Of a stretch of 64,000 nucleotides of DNA, positions 52,680 through 61,135 are shown piece by piece. The position numbers and the translations under genes are program-made. The DNA comes from Nocardia suismassiliense (GTDB lineage: Bacteria; Actinomycetota; Actinomycetes; Mycobacteriales; Mycobacteriaceae). The notes under the pieces were generated by a model. The model searched no databases, was not told the origin of the DNA, and saw only the letters and a program-made list of their open reading frames with translations. The stretch covers positions 3,496,601-3,560,600 of the forward strand of contig NZ_LT985361.1 of the NCBI RefSeq assembly GCF_900269665.1, written 5' to 3'. Within the stretch, counting starts at the first letter, position 1, and the number at the start of each line of letters is the position of its first letter.

Positions 52680-53491
52680 TATCGTGCGCGGTAAGCGGAG
52701 GTGCGGACGGCGGCGAGTTGGGTGGCAAAGGCGACGAGATTGTTTTTGCTGTCCCATATTTCGGCTGTCTCGTGCATCCGATCCGATGTGACGTCGGTTG
52801 CTTGCATGGTGACGTGGAGAGGTCCCGGCGCGGGGTGGCGGCGCAGGTAGGCGGTGAAGCTGATGGTGGGCGCCCAGCCGGGCAGGCCCAAGGTCAGCGA
52901 GGCTGGGGGTATCGGGTCCAAGGCGATCGGTAGCGCAAACGAGTCCCAGTCGGAGCCGTCGGCCAGCCGTAGCCAGGTCGCGATACGACCCTGCATGGAC
53001 GGCTCGCCGACGACGAAGCCTAAGGTCGCGGGGTCAAGGCGGTGCTCGACGACATCGAGCAGTGGCACGGGAAACGGTGCCCCCGGCGGATTCGAGGGGG
53101 AGTGGAAGCATTCGTGCTCGGCTGGGATCGCTGGGGTCGTCGAGGTTGTCCACCAAGGGGCCGAATCCTCGAGCAGCCCCAGCGTGATCAGAGCTTCGGT
53201 GCAGGGCCGGCCGTTCTGTTCCAATCGCGCGCGCAGTTGAGTCGAGGTGCGGCCGGCGCGCAGGACTTCGACGGTGACCGTCGCTGCGCCGGGAGATGGC
53301 GGTGCCAGGAACGTGGCACTGATTGCGGTCAGGTGCGGGTGTTCGGAACGGGCCTCGGCCGCGCGGGCCATCACGGTCATCAGGTAGCCGCCGTGCAGCT
53401 TGTCGCCCACGGCCCACTGCGGGCTGAGGTCTGCTGCGAAAGCGTTGATGCCACTGGGGGTTACCGCGGTGGCTTCGGTCAATGTCTGCAC
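52679..53491 (-). CDS. Acyl-CoA thioesterase family protein (double hot-dog)
   Basis: A 270-residue protein with two hot-dog halves: the first contains WAVGDKLHGGYLMTVMARAA and an AISATFLAPPSPG strand, the second WLRLADGSDWDSFALPIALD and ISFTAYLRRHPAPGPLHV. This is the layout of TesB-like thioesterases of actinobacteria, which hydrolyse acyl-CoA. It is divergent from a tetR gene, with a double palindrome between them, so the TetR protein probably controls it. The substrate chain length cannot be told. Confidence 0.8.
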   Translation of the reverse strand: MQTLTEATAVTPSGINAFAADLSPQWAVGDKLHGGYLMTVMARAAEARSEHPHLTAISATFLAPPSPGAATVTVEVLRAGRTSTQLRARLEQNGRPCTEALITLGLLEDSAPWWTTSTTPAIPAEHECFHSPSNPPGAPFPVPLLDVVEHRLDPATLGFVVGEPSMQGRIATWLRLADGSDWDSFALPIALDPIPPASLTLGLPGWAPTISFTAYLRRHPAPGPLHVTMQATDVTSDRMHETAEIWDSKNNLVAFATQLAAVRTSAYRAR

Positions 53492-53501
53492 GGAGCCAAG
53501 T

Positions 53502-53527
53502 TGACACTGTCAGGTTGACGATGTCAA
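53502..53527. promoter_or_regulatory. Double palindromic operator between thioesterase and tetR
   Basis: TGACA-C-TGTCA (53502-53512) and TTGAC-GAT-GTCAA (53515-53527) are two perfect adjacent dyads sharing TTGAC/GTCAA half-sites in the 44-bp divergent gap. The layout suits a TetR dimer pair repressing both genes. Confidence 0.7.
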
Positions 53528-53535
53528 TGTGAAGT

Positions 53536-54192
53536 GTGGCGAGTAGAAGAGTGCGGGCGAATCCGGGTCAGGGTGCGCGGCTCCGGGAAGAGATCTTGGA
53601 CGCCGCGGAGCAACTCCTCGAGTCGTCCGGGTCCGAAGACGCGCTCACGGTGCGCGCAGTCGCTGCGGCCGCCGGGGTCTCCACTCCATCGGTCTATCTA
53701 CATTTCGCCGACCGGGAAGCCCTGCTCGAAGCGGTCTGTATCCGGGTCTGGGATGAATTAGAAGATCTGTTCCATCGTTGTCAAGTAACCGACCCCTTTC
53801 ATTCCCTGGGCCGGTTCGGCCGCGCCTACGTCAAATTCGCACTCGCGCATCCTGTGCAGTACCGAGTCCTGCTGATGCGTAGGTCCAGTTCCGAAAACCG
53901 CGCCGCAACAACCTGTTTCCGGTTGATAACCGACGCTATCGCCACCTGTGTCGCCACCGGATCCATGCAAGGCGACCCCGGCACGTTGGCGCTGCAGTTG
54001 TGGTCGGCTGCGCATGGCTGCGTGTCGTTGCTCATCACTCAGCCGCACCTGCCTTGGCCCGAGGACCTGGACGCCTTCATCGACGACACAATCCGCATGG
54101 CAGGTTTCGGCGTTGCCCTGCAAGCGCGCCTGCCCCAGGTCCGAACCAGCCCCGAACTCACTACAGCTCTGGAGGGGGTGCACGCACCCTGA
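53536..54192 (+). CDS. TetR-family transcriptional regulator
   Basis: A 218-residue regulator. The helix-turn-helix is TVRAVAAAAGVSTPSVYLHFADREALLEAV near residues 38-68 and the C-terminal ligand domain follows. The GTG at 53536 is the assumed start. It is divergent from the acyl-CoA thioesterase gene, with the double dyad at 53502-53527 between them, so autoregulation and control of the thioesterase are likely. An acyl-CoA or lipid-like ligand would fit but is inference. The 54193-54452 gap downstream contains GTCCAA-12-TTGGAC near 54310 and nothing else. Confidence 0.82.
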   Translation: MASRRVRANPGQGARLREEILDAAEQLLESSGSEDALTVRAVAAAAGVSTPSVYLHFADREALLEAVCIRVWDELEDLFHRCQVTDPFHSLGRFGRAYVKFALAHPVQYRVLLMRRSSSENRAATTCFRLITDAIATCVATGSMQGDPGTLALQLWSAAHGCVSLLITQPHLPWPEDLDAFIDDTIRMAGFGVALQARLPQVRTSPELTTALEGVHAP

Positions 54193-54452
54193 CCCCAAAG
54201 CGACTGACGGCCCGAGGGGATCGCAGGCTTCCTTCGGCGACCCAACGCACGCAATGCCGCTGAGCGCTCGTCGCTGCGGGCCGCGGTTACCCGGAACGCA
54301 CTCAACTGCCGAGAACCGCGCGTCCAATCCGGTACGCGGTTGGACACCAGTCGGGGCGCGACAAAACTCGGGTTCGGGCTGATGCTGCGGTTCTCTACCA
54401 ACTGGAGCGGTTTCCGCGCGCCCGGGCCGGGGTGTGACTATTCCGACCCGTA

Positions 54453-55145
54453 CTACCGGCGGTGGGCGATGGGTCCGATGAGCAGGGGCTGGTCCAGCAT
54501 GTCTGCCGTGAACGACACTCCAGTGACCTTCGCCGCCAGGGCGAAGGCTCTCGGCACGCCGGTGCTGCGGCTGATGTCCCAGGCGTCCGAATTGCTCTCG
54601 GGTTCATCTTCATCGGCGTCATAAATGTATTCATCGTCGGTCATGTCCAGCTGCATGCCCAGCTCGCGCATGTGGTCGTTGAGCCGGTCGGGGTCGCAAC
54701 CCCATCGGATATGCGGGTACCACAGTTGGTGGCCGGTCACGATCGTCGCGTCGATCGCGTATGCGAGGCTGTGCTCGGCGTAGTCGTGTCGGGTGATCGC
54801 CAGGACCTCACAGTCTCGCGATAGTTCCGCCAGCACATCGCGATCGGTCGCCCACCACCCGTACGGTTCGATGGCCACGCTCCATGCACCGGCCCGAAAC
54901 ACGCCCACGTGACCGCCGCCGTCCCCGCCGCCAGACTTGAACTCGACAATCCTGTCTTTGAGCTCTTCGAAGTCGGACTCCTGGCCGGAGTCGTCGCCTT
55001 TGCTGAAGCGGCGCACCACCTCCGACGGGTCCAGGTTCCGAACAAAGGCGATACTGAAGATCACGCCCAGCGGGCCCGCTTGGCTCTCGGATGCGTTGAG
55101 CCACTGAAATGGGGCCAGGGGGTCGGTTGTCGTCATGGGGGTCAT
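54453..55145 (-). CDS. DUF6461-like protein
   Basis: A 230-residue soluble protein. FSIAFVRNLDPSEVVRRF, SVAIEPYGWWATDRDVLAELS and CDPDRLNDHMRELG match my memory of the DUF6461 family, common in multiple paralogues in actinobacteria and of unknown function. ATG 55145 or 55136 are both possible starts; the open frame upstream to 55463 is in non-coding sequence that includes a dispersed repeat. The C-terminal part is acidic around DDEYIYDADEDE. Confidence 0.7.
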   Translation of the reverse strand: MTPMTTTDPLAPFQWLNASESQAGPLGVIFSIAFVRNLDPSEVVRRFSKGDDSGQESDFEELKDRIVEFKSGGGDGGGHVGVFRAGAWSVAIEPYGWWATDRDVLAELSRDCEVLAITRHDYAEHSLAYAIDATIVTGHQLWYPHIRWGCDPDRLNDHMRELGMQLDMTDDEYIYDADEDEPESNSDAWDISRSTGVPRAFALAAKVTGVSFTADMLDQPLLIGPIAHRR

Positions 55146-55391
55146 GGTGGCAGACCCCACCGACACCATTCGGTCGTCTGGATGCCTGATCACTGTCCTC
55201 AGCGCGGAATTCCCTTGGCTCCGTTGACATCCGAGCGGCTCGCCGGGCTGATACGCGGGGGTCAGCGGATCACCGGACTTGCTACCACTGGCGACCATTC
55301 TTGCCGCGCGGGCGAGGTGGCCCTCGTCACCGAGCACGTCGGATCGACATCCGGGACCGCCCGAAAGCACTGAAATGCCGCATACCGCGCG

Positions 55392-55449
55392 TTGATAAAT
55401 CGCCCAGATCCGTTGGTGGACAAGGTGTTCCAACGCGCGGTAATGCCGA
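55392..55449 (+). repeat. Dispersed intergenic repeat, copy B
   Basis: 58 bp beginning TTGATAAATCGCCCAGATC and ending GTAATGCCGA, same orientation as copies A and C. Flanking ACCGCGCGTTG (left) and CAACGCGCGGT (right) make an 11-bp stem around the element. It lies in the 55146-55624 gap, which holds no gene I can support. Confidence 0.75.
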
Positions 55450-55624
55450 TGTGCGCATATCACTCAAGCCCGTCGTACAACAATGGGCCAACCAGACTTG
55501 TTGGACACCGCGCTTACCGCTCGGCCTGTTGAAATCAGGGGAACAACGCGGCAGTGAAGCATGGGCGTGATCGTTGGCGACACTGCCGATGCCACTTCTC
55601 CTCGGCGGCTTGGGTCGGAACGTG

Positions 55625-56233
55625 TCATTGCTTCCATGGCGCAGCGTCGTGCACGACTGCACCCTTTCGCGTGATCGTCGACCAAGTTTCGCCTTGAATC
55701 AGTATGGGATCCAACGGGGTTCGGTCGGTATAGAGATAACCGTCATCGTCGGTGTAGTCGAACACGATTGCTGTCTCGCGCGGCACCCCGTCGGTGTTCG
55801 GCTGCACACCATCTTCATCGGGTTGCCCGTCGCTATCAGGCGCGCGGAACAGGTACTCGTTCTTCAGGGTGTAGCCGGGCGGCCAGGCGGCGATCGGCTT
55901 CGAGTACCGCCTGCGCAGGTACGGCAGCAAGCTCGGTGTGCCGGCGAGTGTCTTCCCGTGCGTCGGCAACGGAGGGTCGAAGCTCACTCGGACGTTGCGC
56001 GCGATCGATGGCCCGACGTTCGTGACTTCGATGCCTGTGGAGCCGTTGCCCGTCAACTTCACAACAGCGACCATCATCGGCCTGGTGGTTTTCTGCGTGG
56101 CTCTGCGGCTGTGCCGGAATGTCCGAACTGCGGTGGTACCGGTGACTACCGCCACGGCTCCGCCGGTAGCCGCAGACGCCGCGCCGATGCGTGCAGTCGT
56201 CCACCAGTGCAAGAAGTCCAGGAACCATCCCAC
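55625..56233 (-). CDS. Membrane-associated hypothetical protein
   Basis: A 202-residue protein with one N-terminal hydrophobic region (about residues 15-37) and a soluble C-terminal part rich in beta strands (for example TGNGSTGIEVTNVGPSIARN and YDDDGYLYTDRTPLDP-like turns). The GTG start at 56233 is tentative. No known family recognised. The 56234-56463 gap upstream shows nothing notable. Confidence 0.55.
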   Translation of the reverse strand: MGWFLDFLHWWTTARIGAASAATGGAVAVVTGTTAVRTFRHSRRATQKTTRPMMVAVVKLTGNGSTGIEVTNVGPSIARNVRVSFDPPLPTHGKTLAGTPSLLPYLRRRYSKPIAAWPPGYTLKNEYLFRAPDSDGQPDEDGVQPNTDGVPRETAIVFDYTDDDGYLYTDRTPLDPILIQGETWSTITRKGAVVHDAAPWKQ

Positions 56234-56463
56234 AGCCGGTCTCGCTTTCGGTCGGCAAACCTTGGCAACGTCTCGCCGTAACCGCGATTGCGGGGCCGCT
56301 CGTTACACTGCCGGTGTCCGTGGCTTCCGGACGGCTCCGCCTGCGACGGGCTGTGTTCGTGATCTGCGGTCTTCGGCTCAGAAATTTGTGGACGGACAGC
56401 TGAGTTCGGTGTGGCAGGCGCGAGTAGTTCCTCGCCCCACTGTTTGTGAAGATCGTGCGTCAG

Positions 56464-57132
56464 TCACGACGTCGGCTGCACGAGCTGCGCTACCTCCATC
56501 CGGTCGGCGTCGAAGTGTGCGGTGAGTTCCCTGCCGCGGGCGTCGATGACGCTGATCGTGTCTTTTCCCGTGAAAGACACATGCTTCGGACATGGTTCGC
56601 TTTCCCGTGGCGTCCACACATCGGTCTGCCTGCTGAACAGGCCGCCGCGCTCCCGCAGCCTGACGGCGCAGAGGGTGTCGATCATGGCGTCCAAGTCGTG
56701 CGTGACGGCATCGTAGCGACCATCGGAGCTCACTGCGACGACCACGGGCTTGCTGTCACTCGAGCCCAAGATTGCCCAAATCATCATCAGCGGGAGGACG
56801 GGCAGCACCGCCAGCGCCAGGACCGCGGCGGGCACTAGCCAGTCCCGTATGCGCCGCCAACCCATCCTCGGTGCGAGGACAAGCAGCGCCGCCGTCGTGA
56901 TCCAGCACACCGGTAGAGCCCAGCCGGGGATCTCCTGGAACCGATAGAAGCGGTCCGACTGGTAGATCGCCGGAACCGCCGCGAGGTCGGTCGTCAACAG
57001 CGCGGCGACCGCGAGCAGCCAGACGATCCGCCGTAGCCACGGCACCCTCTCCGTCGCGTGCCCCTGTCCATTCGGCGCGGGAATCGTCTCGTCAGTCGTC
57101 TGCTTTGCCAACGGTCGGCCTAACTCGTGCAT
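56464..57132 (-). CDS. Membrane protein of unknown function
   Basis: A 222-residue protein with three hydrophobic segments (about residues 36-56, 69-86 and 97-120) and a C-terminal soluble domain of about 95 residues containing a CxxxR/L-type pair of cysteines. No motif points to a function. The upstream gap to the saposin-like gene (57133-57442) contains no clear gene. Confidence 0.6.
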   Translation of the reverse strand: MHELGRPLAKQTTDETIPAPNGQGHATERVPWLRRIVWLLAVAALLTTDLAAVPAIYQSDRFYRFQEIPGWALPVCWITTAALLVLAPRMGWRRIRDWLVPAAVLALAVLPVLPLMMIWAILGSSDSKPVVVAVSSDGRYDAVTHDLDAMIDTLCAVRLRERGGLFSRQTDVWTPRESEPCPKHVSFTGKDTISVIDARGRELTAHFDADRMEVAQLVQPTS

Positions 57133-57442
57133 CGGCCTTCGGTTCCAGTAGCCGAACTCACCGCCAGCCTATCGACGTCGTCCGTCGTCCGTCGAACCCG
57201 AACTCGTTGAGGCGTCATCTGTTTCGCGATCAGACCCATGCACTAGATTGCCGCATATCATGCGATCGGCGGGCGAGATGCCCCGCAGCTCAGGGCATCC
57301 GCTTGTGCCGAGGAACGTGAATCCAGCCGCCGACCACGGAAATGATCTACGAGTGGCCACGGCGGGTCCCTGTTCCATGATCTGCTTCAGAGCAGGCAGG
57401 GCCGCGCACGGCCCGGCCTCCGCAGAGAGAGGACCCTGACGA

Positions 57443-57682
57443 ATGGCCAACCCCGAATTCGAGTTCTGTCAAGCGCTGGTGGAGAACATCAGAGACCAGA
57501 TCACCTCCAACAGCGCTGAGGCAGAGGTCAAGGAACTGATGCTCGGGATCGCCCGCAACCAGGGCAGTTTCAGCGACCAACGCACCGCCTTCGTCAACGA
57601 GAACGCCTCCGAGATCTATGCTTTCATCACCGATGGGATGGACACTCAGGCGATCTGCCACGCGCTGGGGGTAGCCCCCTAG
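57443..57682 (+). CDS. Small saposin-B-like protein
   Basis: A 79-residue helical protein. FCQALVENIRDQI near the start and QAICHALGV near the end resemble the C2 and C5 cysteine segments of saposin-B domains, with the right spacing for a four- or five-helix saposin fold held by one disulfide; the other four saposin cysteines are absent. No signal peptide is visible. AGAGGACC precedes the ATG. Possible lipid or membrane binding, by fold analogy only. A hairpin follows. Confidence 0.6.
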   Translation: MANPEFEFCQALVENIRDQITSNSAEAEVKELMLGIARNQGSFSDQRTAFVNENASEIYAFITDGMDTQAICHALGVAP

Positions 57683-57695
57683 CCCCAGGGAACAA

Positions 57696-57731
57696 CGAGC
57701 AGCCTCGGTGGATTGTCCGCCGGGCTGCTCG
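57696..57731. terminator. Hairpin terminator of the saposin-like gene
   Basis: CGAGCAGC and GCTGCTCG are perfect 8-bp arms, with further CGG/CCG pairing inside. It starts 14 bp after the stop. The following 57732-58045 interval shows no gene I can support. Confidence 0.7.
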
Positions 57732-58045
57732 CACTCTTGCGGACAAACCTCAGTTCCGGCCCTCATCGCTCATAAGCCAGCTCCGGTAGCCCGGCCCAGT
57801 GCCCCCGAGACGCGCGATGCCAATGCTGGCACGATTGGCCGCGACTGACCAGTGTCTATCCACAGGGCTGATTACATGCAACGGTAGTGAGCGCTCATGC
57901 CGCGTTCCGGGTGTTCCGGGACAACCCCGACTTGCCCCGGAAGATCATCGGGGCGAGCTGATCTCCGCTGCGACAGCGAGCATGCAACGATCGCAGCCGC
58001 TCCAACTCATGTGTCCGGTCCGATCCGAACCCTTTTGGAGGCAAT

Positions 58046-58504
58046 GTGCGCGTGCTCAGGTCTGTACTGGTTGTCGCTCTCGTAGGGCTTGTCGGTGTTG
58101 GCGGCGGGGAGTTTTTCTCGGCTGGTCGAGCCGCGGCGAGTGCTGACCCCGAGGTTCAGCCGGTGAGGGCACCGGGACCGAGCGGACGCGTCGAACCGGT
58201 GACCGACGCAACATTCGCCCAGGAGGTGCTCCGGGCAAAAGGTCCGTGCGTCGTCCTGTTCTACGCCGCATGGAATAAGGACAGTAAGCGTTTCAAGCCG
58301 GTGTACCAGAACGTCGCCAAGCAGTACGGCGACGAACTGAAGTTCACGGCACTCGACATCGAGCAGAACCCCCGGACCGCGGACAGGTACAGGATCACGG
58401 AGATCCCGACGACCATCGTGTTCGACGACGGGCGGGAGGCCAAGACGATTCGAGGTGTGGTCAGCGAAGACGAACTCGTAAAAGCGATCGCGGACGCTCT
58501 GTAA
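58046..58504 (+). CDS. Exported thioredoxin-fold protein lacking the CxxC active site
   Basis: A 152-residue protein with an N-terminal signal or anchor (residues about 3-20), a Pro-rich linker and a thioredoxin domain from about residue 48. VVLFYAAWNKDSKRFKPVY replaces the usual WCxxCK motif with WNKDSK, so both active cysteines are missing. The cis-Pro loop ITEIPTTIVF and the C-terminal GVVSEDELVKAI are normal. The only cysteine of the mature domain is in GPCVVL, buried in the strand. GGAGG precedes the GTG start. It cannot do dithiol redox chemistry; a binding or chaperone role is more likely. Confidence 0.8.
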   Translation: MRVLRSVLVVALVGLVGVGGGEFFSAGRAAASADPEVQPVRAPGPSGRVEPVTDATFAQEVLRAKGPCVVLFYAAWNKDSKRFKPVYQNVAKQYGDELKFTALDIEQNPRTADRYRITEIPTTIVFDDGREAKTIRGVVSEDELVKAIADAL

Positions 58505-58522
58505 GCACACCCGGCCAGCAGT

Positions 58523-58558
58523 CGGCATGAGCGGATGTTCATGTATCCGCTCATGCCG
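58523..58558. terminator. Hairpin terminator of the thioredoxin-like gene
   Basis: CGGCATGAGCGGAT-GTTCATGT-ATCCGCTCATGCCG, a perfect 14-bp stem with 8-nt loop, 18 bp after the stop. Outer CCAGC/CTGG bases can extend it. Confidence 0.85.
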
Positions 58559-58569
58559 CTGGTCGCGCG

Positions 58570-58627
58570 TTGGTCAATCGCCCAGATCGGTTGGCCGACA
58601 GTGCCTTTCAACGTACCGAAATGCCGA
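58570..58627 (+). repeat. Dispersed intergenic repeat, copy C
   Basis: 58 bp beginning TTGGTCAATCGCCCAGATC and ending GAAATGCCGA, 11 bp after the terminator hairpin. CCGCTGGTCG before it and CGACCAGCGG after it form a 10-bp flanking stem, comparable to the stem around copy B. Confidence 0.75.
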
Positions 58628-58691
58628 CCAGCGGATACAGGCTGAACTGATGTCTGGCGCACAGGCTGGGCACCCGCCCTTGTCAGGTGGT

Positions 58692-59120
58692 TCAGTAGGT
58701 CGGCCAGTTACCCGGTGTCATCAGTTCGAGGAGGTGTTCGTCGGGATCCCGGAAGTAGATGCTGCGTCCGCCACGTGCCCAGTTGGTCCGGCCTTCGATC
58801 GGGATGTCGTGCGCGGTCAGGTGAGTTTCCCACTCGGTCAGTTGGTCCTCGGAGACCGCGAAGCACACATGGAGCCGGCCGCTGCCGTCGTGGGGTGGGA
58901 TCTCGCCGCTCGGCAAACCCGGTTCGGGCAGCACTTTCGGTTCCAGCGATCCACCGCGGCGGAACAGCAGCAGCACATTGTCGCCCCCGATATCGAACGC
59001 GCACAACGGATCCGCGTCGAGAATCGGATTCAGTTGCAGCACATCGGTGTAGAACTTGCGGGCACGACCGAGGTCGTCGACGTACAACGCGGACTCGATG
59101 ATTCGGTCAAGTTTCGGCAC
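58692..59120 (-). CDS. VOC-family protein (glyoxalase/bleomycin resistance type)
   Basis: A 142-residue single VOC protein: SALYVDDLGRARKFYTDVL at the start, RLHVCFAV (His ligand) in the middle and DPDEHLLELMTPGNW (Glu ligand) at the end. GTG 59120 has GGAAGGAAG before it and is preferred over the upstream GTG. Members include lactoylglutathione-lyase-like enzymes and fosfomycin or bleomycin resistance proteins; the substrate is not evident. It is monocistronic. Confidence 0.78.
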   Translation of the reverse strand: MPKLDRIIESALYVDDLGRARKFYTDVLQLNPILDADPLCAFDIGGDNVLLLFRRGGSLEPKVLPEPGLPSGEIPPHDGSGRLHVCFAVSEDQLTEWETHLTAHDIPIEGRTNWARGGRSIYFRDPDEHLLELMTPGNWPTY

Positions 59121-59242
59121 AGTTGGCTTCCTTCCTCGAATACGGTGTCGAAACAATCCTGCAACCTCGAGCCGACTCGAGGTCTAGGGTTGCGTGGATC
59201 ACAGACACACGGAGCATGGGTAGGAAAGAAGGCTCCAGGTCA

Positions 59243-59722
59243 TCAAGATGGCTGTGCGGCCGGTGATGTCGTTGCCGGCGGCGAAGGAGCCTGAGGTGGG
59301 GTAGGCGGGTCCGATGTAGCTGCTATCTCCGGGCTCGACGGCAAATGGTGCCAGGCATGGCTGCACCCGCCGGCGCAGTAGCGTGCACGCCTGCGCTCGT
59401 CTGCGACACCCAACAGTGCGATCAGCAAGCGAAAGGCTTTGACGCGCTCGTCTTTTGGCAGGCCGATGATCTTTGTCAGCTGCACGTTCAGGTGCCCGCG
59501 CGTGATCAGCACCGCTGGGGTGTGCGTCGGTCGTATGCCTGAACGCCGAATACTCTCCGCTCCGTCATCAATGGTGGCACGCGCCTGAAGGCAGTACTCG
59601 GCAGTCTGGCGCAGAACGACGAACTGTTGGTCAGCGTCGAGGCTTTCGAACCACTGCACACCATCCGGCATAGGCCGCAACGCCTGCGCGAGCTCGTTCA
59701 GAACGACGTCGCTTTCGTGCAT
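59243..59722 (-). CDS. DUF5958-like protein
   Basis: A 159-residue protein. LNELAQALRPMPDGVQWFESLD, AESIRRSGIRPTHTPAVL and FRLLIALLGVADERRRARYC with CSHAWHHL match my memory of DUF5958, found singly in Streptomyces and Nocardia and of unknown function. The C-terminal 35 residues are Pro/Ser/Ala-rich and probably disordered. ATG 59722 with GGGAGTGG upstream; the frame is open further but without coding character. Confidence 0.72.
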   Translation of the reverse strand: MHESDVVLNELAQALRPMPDGVQWFESLDADQQFVVLRQTAEYCLQARATIDDGAESIRRSGIRPTHTPAVLITRGHLNVQLTKIIGLPKDERVKAFRLLIALLGVADERRRARYCAGGCSHAWHHLPSSPEIAATSDPPTPPQAPSPPATTSPAAQPS

Positions 59723-59897
59723 CTCGCCACCACTCCCACGACCGATCTGAACTGCCACCCTGCACGGGTGTCGAAGCCGCGCTCGAAGTTTGACAGGACG
59801 GTGCCTACAAAGACATGTTTTATCGCGATCGCCGATCTCGGTGCTGGGCGACGACGACGCAGCCAGCAGACGATCAACGACCCCGCGGCACGGACAC

Positions 59898-61019
59898 TCA
59901 GCGGAACAGGCGGAAGAACCCGCGCACCTGCTCGACCAGCGACTCCGGCTGCTCCAGCGCGGCGAAGTGCCCACCATGCGGCAGTTCCTCGAACCAGCGC
60001 AGGTCGGTGAACCGCAGCTCGGCCTCCCGCCGCGACGGGCGGGTTATGTCGCGCGGGTAGACCGACAGCCCGGACGGCGCGGTCACCTTGTCCCGGAAGT
60101 CGGCGAAGCTTTCCCAGTACAGGCGCGCCGACGACGTGGCCGATGCGGTGAACCAATAGACCGAGATCTCGTCGAGGATCGTCTGCCGCGACAACACGTC
60201 CTCGGGATGGCCGTCGTTGTCCGTCCAGGCCCATAACTTCTCGGCGATCCAGGCGGCCTGCCCCGCGGGGGAGTCGGTGAGGCCGTAGCCGAGCGTCTGC
60301 GGCCGGGTCGCCTGGATCGCCGAGTATCCCCGGCCGGTGCGCCGGAACTCCTTCTCGGCCTGGAGATTCGCCAGTTCCGCGGACGTCGGGTCGTCGAACG
60401 TGCCCGCCGCCACCGACCCCAGGTTCAGATGCACGCCGACGACCCGCTCGGGCGCCACCTCGCCCAGCGCGCCGGACACCGCAGAACCCCAGTCGCCGCC
60501 CTGCGCGCCGTACCGCTGATAACCCAGCGACACCATCAACGTGTCCCAGGCGCGCGCGGTGCGAGTGACGCCCCATCCGGTCGTCGGCGGCTTGTCACTC
60601 CAGCCGTACCCGGGCAACGACGGCGCGACCACGTGGAACGCGTCCGCCGGGTCACCGCCGTGCGCGCGCGGGTCGGTCAGCGGGCCGAGGACTTCCAGAA
60701 ACTCGAGCACCGAACCCGGCCACCCGTGCGTGAGCACGAGCGGGAACGCGTCCGGCTCCGGCGAGCGGACGTGCAGGAAGTGGATGCCCAGCCCGTCGAT
60801 CGTGTCGCGGTATTGCGGGAAGGCGTTGAGCCGCTGGGCGAACCCGAAGTCGTAGTCCTCGGCCCAGCTGCGGCACAGCTCCTGCGCATACGCCAGTGGT
60901 AAACCCTGTGACCAGTCGTCCACCGGCTCGCGCTCGGGCCATCGTGTCCGGCGCAATCGGTCACGCAGGTCCGCGATCTCGGCTTCGGTGATGCTGACCT
61001 CGAATGGCTCGGCGGACAT
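59898..61019 (-). CDS. Epoxide hydrolase (EHN-type alpha/beta hydrolase)
   Basis: A 373-residue microsomal-type epoxide hydrolase. The N-terminal EHN domain (EIADLRDRLRRTRWPE) is followed by the oxyanion motif HGWPGS, the nucleophile Asp in GAQGGDWGS and the catalytic His in HGGHFAALEQPE. AAGGAG precedes the ATG. It opens epoxides to diols, probably for detoxification. It is divergent from a marR gene; a sequence that recurs before the next operon lies in the shared promoter region. No obvious link to the PBD pathway. Confidence 0.88.
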   Translation of the reverse strand: MSAEPFEVSITEAEIADLRDRLRRTRWPEREPVDDWSQGLPLAYAQELCRSWAEDYDFGFAQRLNAFPQYRDTIDGLGIHFLHVRSPEPDAFPLVLTHGWPGSVLEFLEVLGPLTDPRAHGGDPADAFHVVAPSLPGYGWSDKPPTTGWGVTRTARAWDTLMVSLGYQRYGAQGGDWGSAVSGALGEVAPERVVGVHLNLGSVAAGTFDDPTSAELANLQAEKEFRRTGRGYSAIQATRPQTLGYGLTDSPAGQAAWIAEKLWAWTDNDGHPEDVLSRQTILDEISVYWFTASATSSARLYWESFADFRDKVTAPSGLSVYPRDITRPSRREAELRFTDLRWFEELPHGGHFAALEQPESLVEQVRGFFRLFR

Positions 61020-61099
61020 TGCAAGGCTCCTTACTGGTCGAGGGCAGCCACCTTTCCCGGTCGAGACTCACGGCGAGGCTTCTGGCTGGCGTCACCATG

Positions 61100-61120
61100 A
61101 ATGTTAACCGGGCAAGACTC
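61100..61120 (+). promoter_or_regulatory. Candidate MarR site in the epoxide hydrolase/marR gap
   Basis: AATGTTAACC, then two bases, then GCAA, one base and ACTC. The same string recurs at 61605-61625 before the membrane-protein operon. It ends 15 bp before the marR GTG. Confidence 0.55.
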
Positions 61121-61135
61121 TGATACGTTCGGCGT

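Noticed and set aside
53098..53518. Plus-strand frame opposite the thioesterase
   Set aside because: Antisense shadow; the minus strand has a clear double hot-dog protein.
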